64,000 bases of DNA from Bradyrhizobium sp. KBS0727 (GCF_005937885.2 NZ_CP042176.1:2041501-2105500); one strand, 5' to 3'; numbered from the stretch's first letter, positions 8,914 through 17,926 are shown. Translations and numbers: made by a program. Notes: generated by a model not told the origin, from the sequence alone.

Positions 8914-9786
8914 CTAAACCCTTTCGATGTCGCGTTCGCCGAAGAGGCCGAATGGGCGGATCATCAGCACCACGATGATCATCGCAAAGCCCGCGACTTC
9001 CTTCATGCCGGAGCCGACATAACCGCCGGCGAGATTCTCGGTGATCCCGATCAGGAGCCCGCCGAGCCCGGAGCCGAGCACGGCGTCGAGGCCGCCCAGG
9101 ATCGTGGCCGGAAACGCCTTCAGCCCGAGCTGGAACATCGCCGGCGAAAGATCATAGGACAGCGCAAAGAACACGCCGCCGATGCCGGCGATCACGGAGG
9201 AGGCAGCCCAGGCCAGCGCGTGCACCCGGGTGGCGCTGATGCCCATCAAGAGGGCGGTACGGTCGTCGGCGGCGACCGCGCGCATCGCGACGCCGATCTT
9301 GCTGTAGCGGAAGAACGCCCAGATCGCGGCGAGCAGCGCCAGAAGCGTGGCGATGACGGCGATCTGGCCGGTGCGCACGCCGACCCCGCCGATCCGCACG
9401 ATGGTGCGGCCGACGCCGATATCCAGGTCGTGCGGGTAGGCATCCCAGATGAAATTGATCGACGAGCGCAGGATCACGGCTAGACCAATCGTCACCATGA
9501 CGGTGGCAAAGACCGGCTCGCCCAGCATCGGCCGCATCACCAGCCGCTCGATCACGAGGCCGAGCACGACGGCGGCAAGGATGGCGCCGAGCGCTACCAC
9601 GACCACGTTGCCGCTCACCGTGGTCGAGATGGTCCAGGCGATGTAGGCGGTGATCATGGTCATTTCGCCCTGTGCGAAATTGACGAGACCCGTCGATTTG
9701 TAGATCACCGCAAAGCCCATCGCGATCAGGCCGTAGATGGCGCCGATCGCAAGGCCGGATATCAGGAGCTGGGTCAGGTACTGCAT
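8914..9786 (-). CDS. ABC transporter permease, LivH type
   Basis: A 290-aa inner-membrane permease with alternating hydrophobic helices. It has the LivH hallmarks GAIYGLIAMGFAVIYKSTGLVNFAQGE near the start, MRAVAADDRTALLMGI in the cytoplasmic coupling loop, and GGLDAVLGSGLGGLLIG near the C-terminus. Its ATG overlaps the stop of the acyl-CoA synthetase (TGATG). Confidence 0.9.
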   Translation of the reverse strand: MQYLTQLLISGLAIGAIYGLIAMGFAVIYKSTGLVNFAQGEMTMITAYIAWTISTTVSGNVVVVALGAILAAVVLGLVIERLVMRPMLGEPVFATVMVTIGLAVILRSSINFIWDAYPHDLDIGVGRTIVRIGGVGVRTGQIAVIATLLALLAAIWAFFRYSKIGVAMRAVAADDRTALLMGISATRVHALAWAASSVIAGIGGVFFALSYDLSPAMFQLGLKAFPATILGGLDAVLGSGLGGLLIGITENLAGGYVGSGMKEVAGFAMIIVVLMIRPFGLFGERDIERV

Positions 9787-11720
9787 CAGCCCTCCGCCTG
9801 GTAGATGATGGCGAGTTCGCGCGCGAACTTCTTCTCGATCAAGGCGCGGCGGACCTTCTGCGTGGCGGTCAGCTCGCCGTCGTCGTGATCGAGTTCCTTT
9901 TCCAGAATGGCGAAGCGGCGGATGTTCTCGACGCGCGCGAAACGCTTGTTGGTTTCGTTGACGACGCGCTCGACCAGTTCGTGCACCTCGGCAAGCTGCG
10001 ACAGCGACTTGTAGTTGGTGTAGGGCAGGGCCTTGTCGCGGGCCCAGCGGCCGACATTGTCGAAGTCGACCTGGATGATCGCGCCGAGATATTTCTTGGC
10101 CTCGCCGACCACGATCGCTTCCTTGATGAATTCCGAGTCCTTGAGCGCGTTCTCGATCTCTGATGGTGCGACGTTCTTGCCGCCGGCCGTGATGATGATG
10201 GCCTTCTTGCGGTCGACCACCGTGATCTCGCCGTTATCCAGGACCTCGATGATATCGCCGGTGCGCAGCCATCCGCCGGGCTCCACCATGGCGGTCGAGG
10301 CCTTTTCATCGAGGAAATAGCCTTTGAAGACGCCGGGATTGCGCAGCAGGATCTCGCCGTCGCTGTCGAGCCTCCATTCGGTATCGGGCAGCGGCAGGCC
10401 GCAGCCGCCGAGCCGGTGATGGCTCCCGGTCTGGATGAAGGCGACGCCGCCGCTTTCGGTCAGTCCGTAGCCCTGCGAAACCCGGCGGCCGACGATGTCG
10501 AAGAAGCGCAGCGTCTCCGGCGAGATCGACGCGCCGGCGCAGAGACGGTGACGGCTGCGGGCAAAGCCGAGATGGCGCTGGATGTTGCGGAACAACACGA
10601 GATAAAGCAGTGCGTAGCTGAGGTGATCGAACCATGCCGCGGTTCCGGCCTGCCGCCGGTCCGACAGCTTGCGGCCCCAGGCAAGGCAGGCTTTGACAAA
10701 GCGCTGGCGCAGCCGGCCGCTTTCGCCGAGCCGGAACAGGAAGCCCTGCTGCAGTTTCTCGTAGATGCGGGGCACGCCGACGAAAAACGTCGGCGCAATC
10801 TCTCGAATGTTGAGCGCGACGGTGTCGATCGATTCCGCAAAACTGACGGTGCCGCCGAGCACCAGATGGGTGACCTCGCCATAACAGCGTTCGGCAACGT
10901 GGCACAGCGGCAGATAGCTCACGGCTTCGAACGGCTTGTCGGCGATCCCGACGGCTTCGGCGTAGATATAGGCGGCATAGACCAGGTTCCGGTGCGTCAG
11001 CATCGCGCCTTTGGGCGGACCCGTGGTGCCCGAGGTGTAGACCAGGATCGAGACATCGTCGGGCGAGGCTTGGGAAATCAGGCGGTCGAGGGTCGCGTTC
11101 GCCTCGGGGTTCTCGAGGGCGTAGGTTTGGCCGAGCTGGCACAGCTTCTCGAACGACATCAACTGCTGTTGCCGGTACTGCCGCAGGCCCTTGGTGTCGA
11201 TGCACACGATGGCCTCGAGCGCCGGCAGGCCGTCATTGTTGGCGAGCGCGTCCAGCACCTTGTCGGTCTGTTCCTGATCGCCGGTGATCACGACCCGCGA
11301 GCCGGAGTGGCGGACGATGTATTGCAGTTCGACCCAGGGGTTGGTCGGATAGATACCGACCGCGACCGCGCCGATCATCTGGACGCCGAGATCGGCGTAA
11401 AACCATTCCGGCGTGTTCTCGCCGGCGATGGCGACGCGGTCACCCGGCTTGAGGCCGAGCGAAAGCAGGCCAAGCGCGACTGTGCGTGCGGTCTGGTAGT
11501 AATGGCTCCAGGAATAGGGATTCCAGATGCCGTAGTCCTTTTCGCGCAACGCCAGTTTGTCGCCGTGCATCAGAGCGCGCTGACGCAGCAGTTGTGGAAT
11601 GGTGATCGCGGCGTTCTTCAGCGCCGTCTGCAGGGAATTAATGTCGGCCGCGGACGATGTCCGCGCCGAGCTGGATTGGAGCGGCGGATGTTCGGTGCGC
11701 GGGCTTTCGAGGACCGACAT
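9786..11720 (-). CDS. AMP-dependent acyl-CoA synthetase (long-chain FACS-like)
   Basis: A 644-aa adenylate-forming enzyme that converts a carboxylic acid, ATP and CoA to an acyl-CoA. The P-loop is ILVYTSGTTGPPKGAMLTH. Further motifs are QGYGLTESGG, GWLRTGDI and the C-terminal lysine region KKAIIITAGGKNVAPS. It sits inside the transporter operon and is coupled at both ends (TGATG with the LivG-type gene and with livH). This suggests the imported acid is activated on entry. The ATG at 11720 is preferred to a GTG at 11723. Confidence 0.9.
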   Translation of the reverse strand: MSVLESPRTEHPPLQSSSARTSSAADINSLQTALKNAAITIPQLLRQRALMHGDKLALREKDYGIWNPYSWSHYYQTARTVALGLLSLGLKPGDRVAIAGENTPEWFYADLGVQMIGAVAVGIYPTNPWVELQYIVRHSGSRVVITGDQEQTDKVLDALANNDGLPALEAIVCIDTKGLRQYRQQQLMSFEKLCQLGQTYALENPEANATLDRLISQASPDDVSILVYTSGTTGPPKGAMLTHRNLVYAAYIYAEAVGIADKPFEAVSYLPLCHVAERCYGEVTHLVLGGTVSFAESIDTVALNIREIAPTFFVGVPRIYEKLQQGFLFRLGESGRLRQRFVKACLAWGRKLSDRRQAGTAAWFDHLSYALLYLVLFRNIQRHLGFARSRHRLCAGASISPETLRFFDIVGRRVSQGYGLTESGGVAFIQTGSHHRLGGCGLPLPDTEWRLDSDGEILLRNPGVFKGYFLDEKASTAMVEPGGWLRTGDIIEVLDNGEITVVDRKKAIIITAGGKNVAPSEIENALKDSEFIKEAIVVGEAKKYLGAIIQVDFDNVGRWARDKALPYTNYKSLSQLAEVHELVERVVNETNKRFARVENIRRFAILEKELDHDDGELTATQKVRRALIEKKFARELAIIYQAEG

Positions 11721-12523
11721 CACGCACCCACCTGGGTTGCGGATTCGGCGCGATGGCCGCCGAGATAGGCTTCGGCCACGGCCGGATCGCGCCGAACTTC
11801 GGCCGGCGCCCCCTCGGCGATCTTGCGGCCAAAATTCAGGACATGAACGCGGTCGGAGATGTCCATCACGATCCGCATCTCGTGCTCGATCATCAGGACG
11901 GTGATGCCGAGCTCGTCGCGGATATCGAGCACAAAGCGGGCGATGTCCTCGGTCTCCTCCTGGTTCATGCCCGAGACCATTTCATCGAGCAACAGCAGTT
12001 TCGGCTCGCAGGCCAGCGCCCGCGCCAGTTCGACGCGCTTTTGCTGGCCGTAGGACAGGGTGCCGACGATGGCGTCGCGGATATGCTCGATCTCGAGGAA
12101 TTCGATGATCTCCTCGACCCGCTGCCGGGCTTCGATTTCCTCGCGCCGGGTGCGGCCGAAGAAGATCACGGCATCGAGCACGTTGGAGCGCAGATGGGTA
12201 TGCCGGCCGGTCAGGATGTTCTCGACCACGGTGCTGTGCTTGAACAGCGCAAGATTCTGGAAAGTCCGCCCAATGCCCTTGGCGGCGAAGCGCGACGGCG
12301 AGACGGCGGCCATGTCGGTACCGTCGAACACGATGCGACCGCCGCTCGGCCGCAGCACGCCGGAGATCATGTTGAACAGAGTGGTCTTGCCGGCGCCGTT
12401 CGGGCCGATCACGCTGCAGATTTCGCCTGTATTCACCGCAAGGCTGACATCGGCGACCGCCTGCAGGCCGCCGAAACGCTTGCTGAGGTTCTCTATTCTG
12501 AGCAGGTCGGTCACGACAGCCAC
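11720..12523 (-). CDS. ABC transporter ATP-binding protein, LivG type
   Basis: A 267-aa ABC ATPase. The Walker A GPNGAGKTT lies at about residues 40-48, the signature is LSYGQQKR and Walker B is LLLLDEMVSGMN. The C-terminal VLNFGRKIAEGAPAEVRRDPAVAEAYLG is typical of LivG. It overlaps the LivF-type gene by 13 bp at its 5' end and the synthetase at its 3' end. Confidence 0.92.
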   Translation of the reverse strand: MAVVTDLLRIENLSKRFGGLQAVADVSLAVNTGEICSVIGPNGAGKTTLFNMISGVLRPSGGRIVFDGTDMAAVSPSRFAAKGIGRTFQNLALFKHSTVVENILTGRHTHLRSNVLDAVIFFGRTRREEIEARQRVEEIIEFLEIEHIRDAIVGTLSYGQQKRVELARALACEPKLLLLDEMVSGMNQEETEDIARFVLDIRDELGITVLMIEHEMRIVMDISDRVHVLNFGRKIAEGAPAEVRRDPAVAEAYLGGHRAESATQVGA

Positions 12524-13365
12524 CGTTTGCGCCGCTTGTAATGCTTGACGTCGCGCAGGCTCTTGCGCCCGGAATTGGAGACGCCAAGATAGAATTCCTG
12601 CACGTCCTCATTGGCCGCGAGCTTCTTCGCGGAGCCGTCGAGGACGACGCGGCCGGTCTCCAGGATGTAGCCGTAGTCGACGATATCGAGCGCGCGCTGC
12701 GCGTTCTGCTCGACCAGCAGTACCGTCATCTTCATCTTGTCGCGCAGCTTGGCGATCACTTCATAGATGCGGTCGATGATCAGCGGCGCGAGGCCGAGCG
12801 ACGGCTCGTCGAGCGCCAGCAGCACCGGATTGGTCATCAAGGCGCGCCCGATCGCCAGCATCTGCTGTTCGCCGCCGGACATGTAGCCCGCGATCTGGTC
12901 GCGGCGCTCGAACAGCCGTGGGAACAGTGCGAATACCTTTTCGCGGCGATCGCGCGCCTCGGCGGCGGTCCTGGTGTAGCCGCCCATCTGCAGGTTTTCG
13001 TCGATGGTCAGCGTCGGAAACACCCGGCGGCCCTCCGGCACCTGGACGATGCCGCGCCGTACCAGTTCATCGGGCGCGAGGTGATGCACGTCCTGGCCAC
13101 GAAAACGGATCGCGCCGTTCTCGAGCACGCCTTCCTCGGTGTAGAGAATTCCCGACATCGCCTTCAAGAGCGTCGACTTGCCGGCGCCGTTGGAGCCGAG
13201 CAGGGCGACGATGCCGCCTTCGGGGACGGCTATGCTGACGTCGCGGATCGCCTCGATGGCGTTGTCATAGACGATGCGGATGTTGCGGAATTCGAGCAGG
13301 CACGACGGATCGGGCGCCGTCTTTGCGCCGCTGATTGTTGCCTGCGTCGGGATCGCTGTCGGCAT
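12511..13365 (-). CDS. ABC transporter ATP-binding protein, LivF type
   Basis: A 284-aa ABC ATPase with Walker A GSNGAGKST (residues 57-65), signature MSGGEQQML and Walker B LLALDEPSLGLAP. The C-terminus ANEDVQEFYLGV is LivF-like, then extends with a basic tail (KRRKRW). The ATG at 13365 overlaps the stop of the FAD enzyme (TGATG); a longer frame from 13494 would run antisense-like into that gene and is rejected. Confidence 0.9.
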   Translation of the reverse strand: MPTAIPTQATISGAKTAPDPSCLLEFRNIRIVYDNAIEAIRDVSIAVPEGGIVALLGSNGAGKSTLLKAMSGILYTEEGVLENGAIRFRGQDVHHLAPDELVRRGIVQVPEGRRVFPTLTIDENLQMGGYTRTAAEARDRREKVFALFPRLFERRDQIAGYMSGGEQQMLAIGRALMTNPVLLALDEPSLGLAPLIIDRIYEVIAKLRDKMKMTVLLVEQNAQRALDIVDYGYILETGRVVLDGSAKKLAANEDVQEFYLGVSNSGRKSLRDVKHYKRRKRWLS

Positions 13366-14678
13366 CACGCGTGGCTCGACCGGGGCAGGCGCGGCCGCTG
13401 CGCAAGGATCGCATCGGTGACGATTTTCGCCGTTTCCGCGCAGGCCTGCGTGCCGCCATTGCCATATTGCTTCACGGCGTCGCCGACGCACCACAGTCCG
13501 TCAATGCCGGTCTCTCGCGGCAGGTCGTATCCGGCGCAGCTACGCTGGGCCGGCCAGTCGTCGCGCATCACCCGGATCGACAGGATTTTGGCCTGGGCAA
13601 AGTTCGGGAACTGCTCGCGCAGGTCCATTAGCGCCAGTTCGACCTCGGCATCGCCGTCGAAATCGCCGAGCGCCGGGATCGGCACCGCGTAAGCGACATA
13701 GAGATGCCAGCCTGGCGGCGCGAGCTCGGGGCAGGTCGCCGAGAGGTTTGCCATGTTGCAGAGCCGCCGCGTCTTGCCGAAGGTAACGATGCCGGGATGG
13801 GAGATCAGCGGCTCCCGGCTGGCGATATTGATAACGATGTTGGCCGCCGGCCGCAGGCCGGTCTGCACTTGCGCGACATAAGCGGGCGGGAAGGCGGCTT
13901 CGCCGCCGAGCGCCACGGTGGTCTTGGGGCCGGCATTGCTGATGACAAGGTTGGTCTCGATCCGCATCCTTTGGCCGTCGCGCAGGACGGTTACGCCATC
14001 GACGCGGCCATCGCTGCTGTGGATCTCGACCGCCGGTGTCGACAGCCAGACATCGCCGTTGCGCTTGATCGTGGTCGCTAGCGCGTTCCAGACGCCGATC
14101 GTGCCTTGCGGGCAAAAGCCGAAGCGTTTGAAGGCGCCTTTGCTGGTGAAGTAGGTCAGGAAGGCGCGCGCCGGCAGCTCGGCGGCGTTGCAGGCGAAGA
14201 TCGCCGCGCACAGGTTGCGGAAGATCGCGTGCACGGACGCGTTGCTGGTGTAGGTCTTGAGCCAGTCCTCGGTCGATTGCCGACCATCGGGGAGGTTGCC
14301 GGAGCGGGCGTCGGCAAATTTCTCCAGGATGCGCGAGGCCTGTTTGGTCAGTTGTCCGAGCAGCAGCGACCAGCCGCCGCGGCCGACGTCGATCAGCTTG
14401 CCGTCGATGAAGAAGGAGCTGGCGGGTTCGGGCGTGCGGATATCGAGGGGAGCGCCGACGGTATTGAAGGTCTCCTCGAACACCCCGCCCAGTTCGATCG
14501 CGATGGCGCCGATATTGACGGTGAAACCGTCGATCTGCTCGGTCGAGGCGCGCCCGCCGATCCGGTCCTTGTCGTCGACAACGATGGTATGGAGCCCGGC
14601 ATGGGCCAGCCGCGCGGCGGCGCAGAGCCCGCCGGCGCCGGCCCCGATCACGACAGCATCCGCTTGAACGACCGTCAT
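13365..14678 (-). CDS. FAD-dependent oxidoreductase, CrtI/phytoene-desaturase-like
   Basis: A 437-aa flavoprotein. The FAD-binding fold starts at VVIGAGAGGLCAAARLAHAG (about residues 8-27) and is followed by GGRASTEQIDGF. The C-terminal FAD segment is GLWCVGDAVKQYGNGGTQACAETA. Members desaturate or isomerise hydrophobic substrates; the substrate here is unknown. The start at 14678 has a strong SD (GGGAGGTG) 4 nt upstream; an alternative at 14702 lacks one. It is the first gene of the minus operon, 60 nt from the predicted -10. Confidence 0.8.
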   Translation of the reverse strand: MTVVQADAVVIGAGAGGLCAAARLAHAGLHTIVVDDKDRIGGRASTEQIDGFTVNIGAIAIELGGVFEETFNTVGAPLDIRTPEPASSFFIDGKLIDVGRGGWSLLLGQLTKQASRILEKFADARSGNLPDGRQSTEDWLKTYTSNASVHAIFRNLCAAIFACNAAELPARAFLTYFTSKGAFKRFGFCPQGTIGVWNALATTIKRNGDVWLSTPAVEIHSSDGRVDGVTVLRDGQRMRIETNLVISNAGPKTTVALGGEAAFPPAYVAQVQTGLRPAANIVINIASREPLISHPGIVTFGKTRRLCNMANLSATCPELAPPGWHLYVAYAVPIPALGDFDGDAEVELALMDLREQFPNFAQAKILSIRVMRDDWPAQRSCAGYDLPRETGIDGLWCVGDAVKQYGNGGTQACAETAKIVTDAILAQRPRLPRSSHA

Positions 14679-14737
14679 TTCACCTCCCAAAGCGTGCTGC
14701 ACGGTTGAGCCGGGCTGTCCTTGATTTAGATCATTGT

Positions 14738-14765
14738 ATTATAATCCGACTGGCCGTTCAAACAA
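14738..14765 (-). promoter_or_regulatory. Promoter with the shared 19-bp operator for the importer operon
   Basis: On the minus strand GAACGGCCAGTCGGATTAT occupies 14759-14741, 18 of 19 bases identical to 327-345. It lies between a -35-like TTGTTT (14765-14760) and a perfect -10 TATAAT (14743-14738) spaced 16 bp apart. This is the same architecture as the other operon. The divergent TetR gene starts 149 bp away, which fits autoregulation as well. Confidence 0.65.
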
Positions 14766-14913
14766 TTTTTTGCGATAAGGGGAAGGTAGATTTCGACCCG
14801 GTGCGGCCGCCTTTTGGAAACGAAAGCTGCCCGGCCTGAATAAAGGCTGCTGAATCAGCTAAGCATGCCCTTGGGAACACGAGCTAAAGCTGAATTGAAG
14901 CGGACGACATGCC

Positions 14914-15549
14914 ATGGCGCGAACACGCTCTGAGAATTACGACGGTATCCACCTGGGTATCCTGACCAATGCCGCCAGGCTGTTTTCGGCCCAGGGCTAT
15001 ATGCGAGCCTCGATCGCCGACCTTGCGGACGCCTGCAAGCTGTCGCGCGGCGCGCTCTATCACTACTTCGACTCCAAGGAAGCGATCCTGTTCGCAATCC
15101 TGGATGCGCATATTCGGGAAATGATCGAGCACGTCGAAACCGCCGTGGCCGCCGGCGGCCCGACGCTGACGCAGTTTCAGAACGTCATTCGCGCGATTGT
15201 CGAGGTCAATGCCAAATCGCCGCACGAACAGCGTGTTCTGATTCATGATTTGTCGTTTCTGAACGCGGACGAGCAGCAGACCATCAAGGATCTCGAACGG
15301 CAACTGGTCGATATCGTCACCGATCTTCTGCTGAGGCTCGACGCCGAAGGCCGGATCGTCAAGCGCACAAAGAAGATCTATACGATGATCCTGTTCGGTA
15401 TCATCAACTTCACCTACACCTGGTACGATCCCAAGGGAGCGATCGGTCCGCAGGAATTCGCCGACACGGCGGTCGAATTGTTCCTGAACGGGTTCGCGCC
15501 GAGCGATGCCGCAAAGCCCATGGCGACGAACCGACGCGAGAAGGTTTAG
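14914..15549 (+). CDS. TetR/AcrR family transcriptional regulator
   Basis: A 211-aa repressor. The N-terminal HTH spans about residues 10-56, with IADLADACKLSRGALYHYFDSKEAIL as helix-turn-helix and the canonical YHYF. The C-terminal ligand domain is all-helical. It is divergent from the minus operon and the nearest regulator to both copies of the shared 19-bp element. A likely effector is an acyl-CoA or acid intermediate of the pathway, by inference from TetR repressors of aromatic and fatty acid catabolism. Confidence 0.9.
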   Translation: MARTRSENYDGIHLGILTNAARLFSAQGYMRASIADLADACKLSRGALYHYFDSKEAILFAILDAHIREMIEHVETAVAAGGPTLTQFQNVIRAIVEVNAKSPHEQRVLIHDLSFLNADEQQTIKDLERQLVDIVTDLLLRLDAEGRIVKRTKKIYTMILFGIINFTYTWYDPKGAIGPQEFADTAVELFLNGFAPSDAAKPMATNRREKV

Positions 15550-15901
15550 CATCATAAGAAACTTCGCCGAAGGCTTCGATGGCGAAATGCTTTGCCGGCG
15601 ACATGGCGATGAAGCGGACGAGCGACGCGGTCGGCGCCGCCGAATGCCCCGGGAACGAAGTCCAGAGGACGATCCATCGCACCTGTCGGCGCGGCCGCCA
15701 TCTGACGTGCTAATTCCGGGCCGCTGCCGCAAACAGCAGCGCTTTCGCCAAGGCGGAAGGCGACCAATGCTTTCGCCGGGTGCGGTCGTCTCGCCGTTCC
15801 CACGGCAACCCATTCTCCAACCTCGATATTTCAGGGCCGCGAGATCCGCGGCACGAAGTTTGCTTTGTTGATCTTGCCGGAACAACTTGAGGAGCAGAGG
15901 G
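15550..15901 (+). other. Intergenic stretch without a supported gene
   Basis: Several open frames cross this 352-bp stretch on both strands, but none has a convincing start or protein character. The last 15 bases hold the SD region of the next gene. No terminator with a T-run is evident. Confidence 0.4.
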
Positions 15902-16300
15902 ATGAGATGGATCGTCCTTTGCCTGGGTATTTTCGGTTACCTGGGCGCAGGTGCGAGTACGAGTGCGCGCGACTTGGGACAGTGGGACGCCGTCGATCCC
16001 GCGGTCAAGCAATGGTATCAGGCCCTGATGCAGCCCGACGTTCCCAACGCGTCATGCTGCGGCGAAGCCGATGCCTATTGGGCCGATGAAATCCATGTCA
16101 GGGACGGGAAGACCTACGCGATCGTGACCGACGATCGGCCGGATGAGCCGCGTGGCCGGCCCCACGTCGACATCGGAACGGAAATTGAAATTCCCGACAA
16201 CAAGCTCAAATGGGACAAATCGAATCCGACCGGGCACGGCATCGTATTCCTGAGCCGTACCCGGTATGTGTTCTGTTACGTTCAGCCCGGTGGCGTCTGA
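15902..16300 (+). CDS. Small exported protein of unknown function
   Basis: A 132-aa protein starting MRWIVLCLGIFGYLGAGASTSA, a plausible signal peptide. The mature part has PNASCCGEADAYWADEI and ends FLSRTRYVFCYVQPGGV, so three cysteines are available. GGAG (15891-15894) and GAGGG precede the ATG at 15902; an upstream in-frame ATG at 15887 lacks a good SD. I do not recognise a named family; such proteins are frequent in Bradyrhizobium. Confidence 0.7.
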   Translation: MRWIVLCLGIFGYLGAGASTSARDLGQWDAVDPAVKQWYQALMQPDVPNASCCGEADAYWADEIHVRDGKTYAIVTDDRPDEPRGRPHVDIGTEIEIPDNKLKWDKSNPTGHGIVFLSRTRYVFCYVQPGGV

Positions 16301-16326
16301 CGTCACGTCGCGACCGTCGTTGTGGA

Positions 16327-16572
16327 TCATCCGGTCGGGATATGCGCGCAGGTGCTCGGCCGCGGCCGCGCGCCCCGCTTGTCGATCGGGACGTTGCAGT
16401 TGTCGATCCGTTGCTCGTCCATCCATTTTCGGCCGAGTCGCTCCTTGCCGGTCAGCGATGGCGACGTGCTGATCGGCGCGACCTGACCCGGACGCGTGTC
16501 TTGCGCAGCCGTTGCTGACGTCAAACCGACGACGACCAACGTGCCGAGTAATCCACCGTACAAAGCTCGCAT
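16327..16572 (-). CDS. Small secreted protein, hypothetical
   Basis: An 81-aa product beginning MRALYGGLLGTLVVVGLTSATAAQ, a clear signal peptide, followed by a polar mature chain with two cysteines (DNCNVP and STCAHI) that could form a disulfide. The ATG at 16572 places the basic residue directly before the hydrophobic core; a start at 16590 is also open. It is convergent with the preceding small gene. No function can be assigned. Confidence 0.55.
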   Translation of the reverse strand: MRALYGGLLGTLVVVGLTSATAAQDTRPGQVAPISTSPSLTGKERLGRKWMDEQRIDNCNVPIDKRGARPRPSTCAHIPTG

Positions 16573-16673
16573 GACGGCCTCGCAAACCATCGTTTAGAAC
16601 ACGGCTCCAATAGTAGCGTTTGATTAAACGACGGTGGGATTTGCGCGGCCACCCGAAACCTGGAATTTGCCGG

Positions 16674-17288
16674 TCAGGGCGGCGCGTCCTTTGGCGGAAG
16701 CACAGGCGGGGGCAACGCCGAAAATTCGATGTTGCCGGATTCGCCTGTCAGAAACGACAGATCGAGCGGCCCGCCGCCGGTCGGATCGCCGCCGGGCGCC
16801 GCTGCGGGGCGAAGCTTCGTGACATCGGATGGGCCTTCGGGCGCGGCCTGTCCGGTGCCGGTGCCGTAATCGGCCGCGCGACCGCCTTGCGGATGGCCCT
16901 TCAGGATTTCATCGCGCGCGGCCTCCACCCTGGCGGCCAGCGTCGGCGAATAGGGTAGCCGGTAGGCGCGCGGCTGACCGCTCGGAATATTGGCGGCGTC
17001 GAGTTCCTCGACCCAGACATGCACCGCGCCGGGATCCCGATCAAGCGGGTTCGGATCGACCACCCGCGCCCAGAGAAGTTGAAACTGCGGCGGCAAGGGA
17101 GCACCCGCCGACCATCCGGGCAGGCCCTCGATGCGGAAGAACGCCACGCAATAAAAAACGCTGGTGACGACAACGGCGGCGACCTTGAGCGGCCAGGGCG
17201 CGCGAACGCGCAGCACGACCACAAGCAGCAGCGCCGCCAGCACGACATAGGCGACCGACAGACCGACGATTTGCGACTGCAGTCCCAT
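16674..17288 (-). CDS. Hypothetical membrane protein in the TolQ-like operon
   Basis: A 204-aa protein with two N-terminal hydrophobic helices (about residues 7-26 and 34-50). A soluble segment with WARVVDPNPLDRDPGAVHVWVEELD follows, then a Pro/Gly-rich low-complexity tail ending PPPVLPPKDAPP. The tail could reach across the periplasm in the way TonB/TolA linkers do, but this is only an analogy. It follows the 210-aa protein by 5 bp and is the last gene of a three-gene operon. Confidence 0.7.
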   Translation of the reverse strand: MGLQSQIVGLSVAYVVLAALLLVVVLRVRAPWPLKVAAVVVTSVFYCVAFFRIEGLPGWSAGAPLPPQFQLLWARVVDPNPLDRDPGAVHVWVEELDAANIPSGQPRAYRLPYSPTLAARVEAARDEILKGHPQGGRAADYGTGTGQAAPEGPSDVTKLRPAAAPGGDPTGGGPLDLSFLTGESGNIEFSALPPPVLPPKDAPP

Positions 17289-17293
17289 CCTCG

Positions 17294-17926
17294 TCAGCCC
17301 GCGTTGCGGCGTGGATTGCGCAATGTCTGCAGCAGTGATTTTTCGCGGCTGTTGACATCGGTAACCGTGCCGCTGCCATCGATCGCGAAGCGAACGGCGG
17401 TTCGCTCGGTCCCGGCGCTTTGCAGCATGATGGTGTCGTAGTAGACGACCTGAACGGTCGGATTGAGTTTCTCGACCTTCACCGAGACCGGGACGGGTTC
17501 ATGGCCCATGGCGATGAAGTGGTAGACGTTGACGGTGTATTCGCCGGCGACGATACCGCGAATGCTGACCGTTTCCTGGCGGATCGGCGACAGCACCTTG
17601 CGCCCGTTGACCAGGATGAAGTCGTTGGCGCCGCCGCGATCGTCGCGGTCGAGCAGCATGAAACCGGCCTCGCGCCGGCGGTACCAGACCATATTGCCGA
17701 TCGGATCCTGCACGAACATATCAAAATCGTCCGGGTGCTGGTCGGGCCAGCTCATCGTCACGAGGAATTCGGCCTTGCTGTCGACTTTGCCGTCCCGGGC
17801 CTCGGGCGCAATCGCCAGCAGCGCAATGAAAAACAGGAACGCCAGCACCTGCAGCGCCTTGAACAGCATGACCGCGAACGGGTCGAACGGCTCTTCCTGC
17901 GGCATCAGTCCGAATTCGTCGATCAT
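17294..17926 (-). CDS. Single-pass membrane protein partnering the TolQ-like channel
   Basis: A 210-aa protein with a short cytoplasmic start, one transmembrane helix (about residues 24-43) and a periplasmic domain. The topology is that of ExbD/TolR, yet the soluble part is different. DFDMFVQDPIGNMVWYRRRE and a beta-rich IRGIVAGEYTVNVYHF segment recall DUF2135/YfaP-like domains. The ATG overlaps the stop of the TolQ-like gene (ATGA), so stoichiometric coupling is likely. Function unknown. Confidence 0.7.
   Translation of the reverse strand: MIDEFGLMPQEEPFDPFAVMLFKALQVLAFLFFIALLAIAPEARDGKVDSKAEFLVTMSWPDQHPDDFDMFVQDPIGNMVWYRRREAGFMLLDRDDRGGANDFILVNGRKVLSPIRQETVSIRGIVAGEYTVNVYHFIAMGHEPVPVSVKVEKLNPTVQVVYYDTIMLQSAGTERTAVRFAIDGSGTVTDVNSREKSLLQTLRNPRRNAG

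Noticed and set aside
6670..13365. Branched-chain amino-acid importer as the literal function
   Set aside because: Family names come from the Liv archetype. Co-transcription with a CoA ligase and an FAD oxidoreductase points to an organic acid substrate.
15552..15803. Minus-strand 83-residue frame after the TetR gene
   Set aside because: No SD, no signal or family pattern, and an equally open frame overlaps it. It was not annotated.
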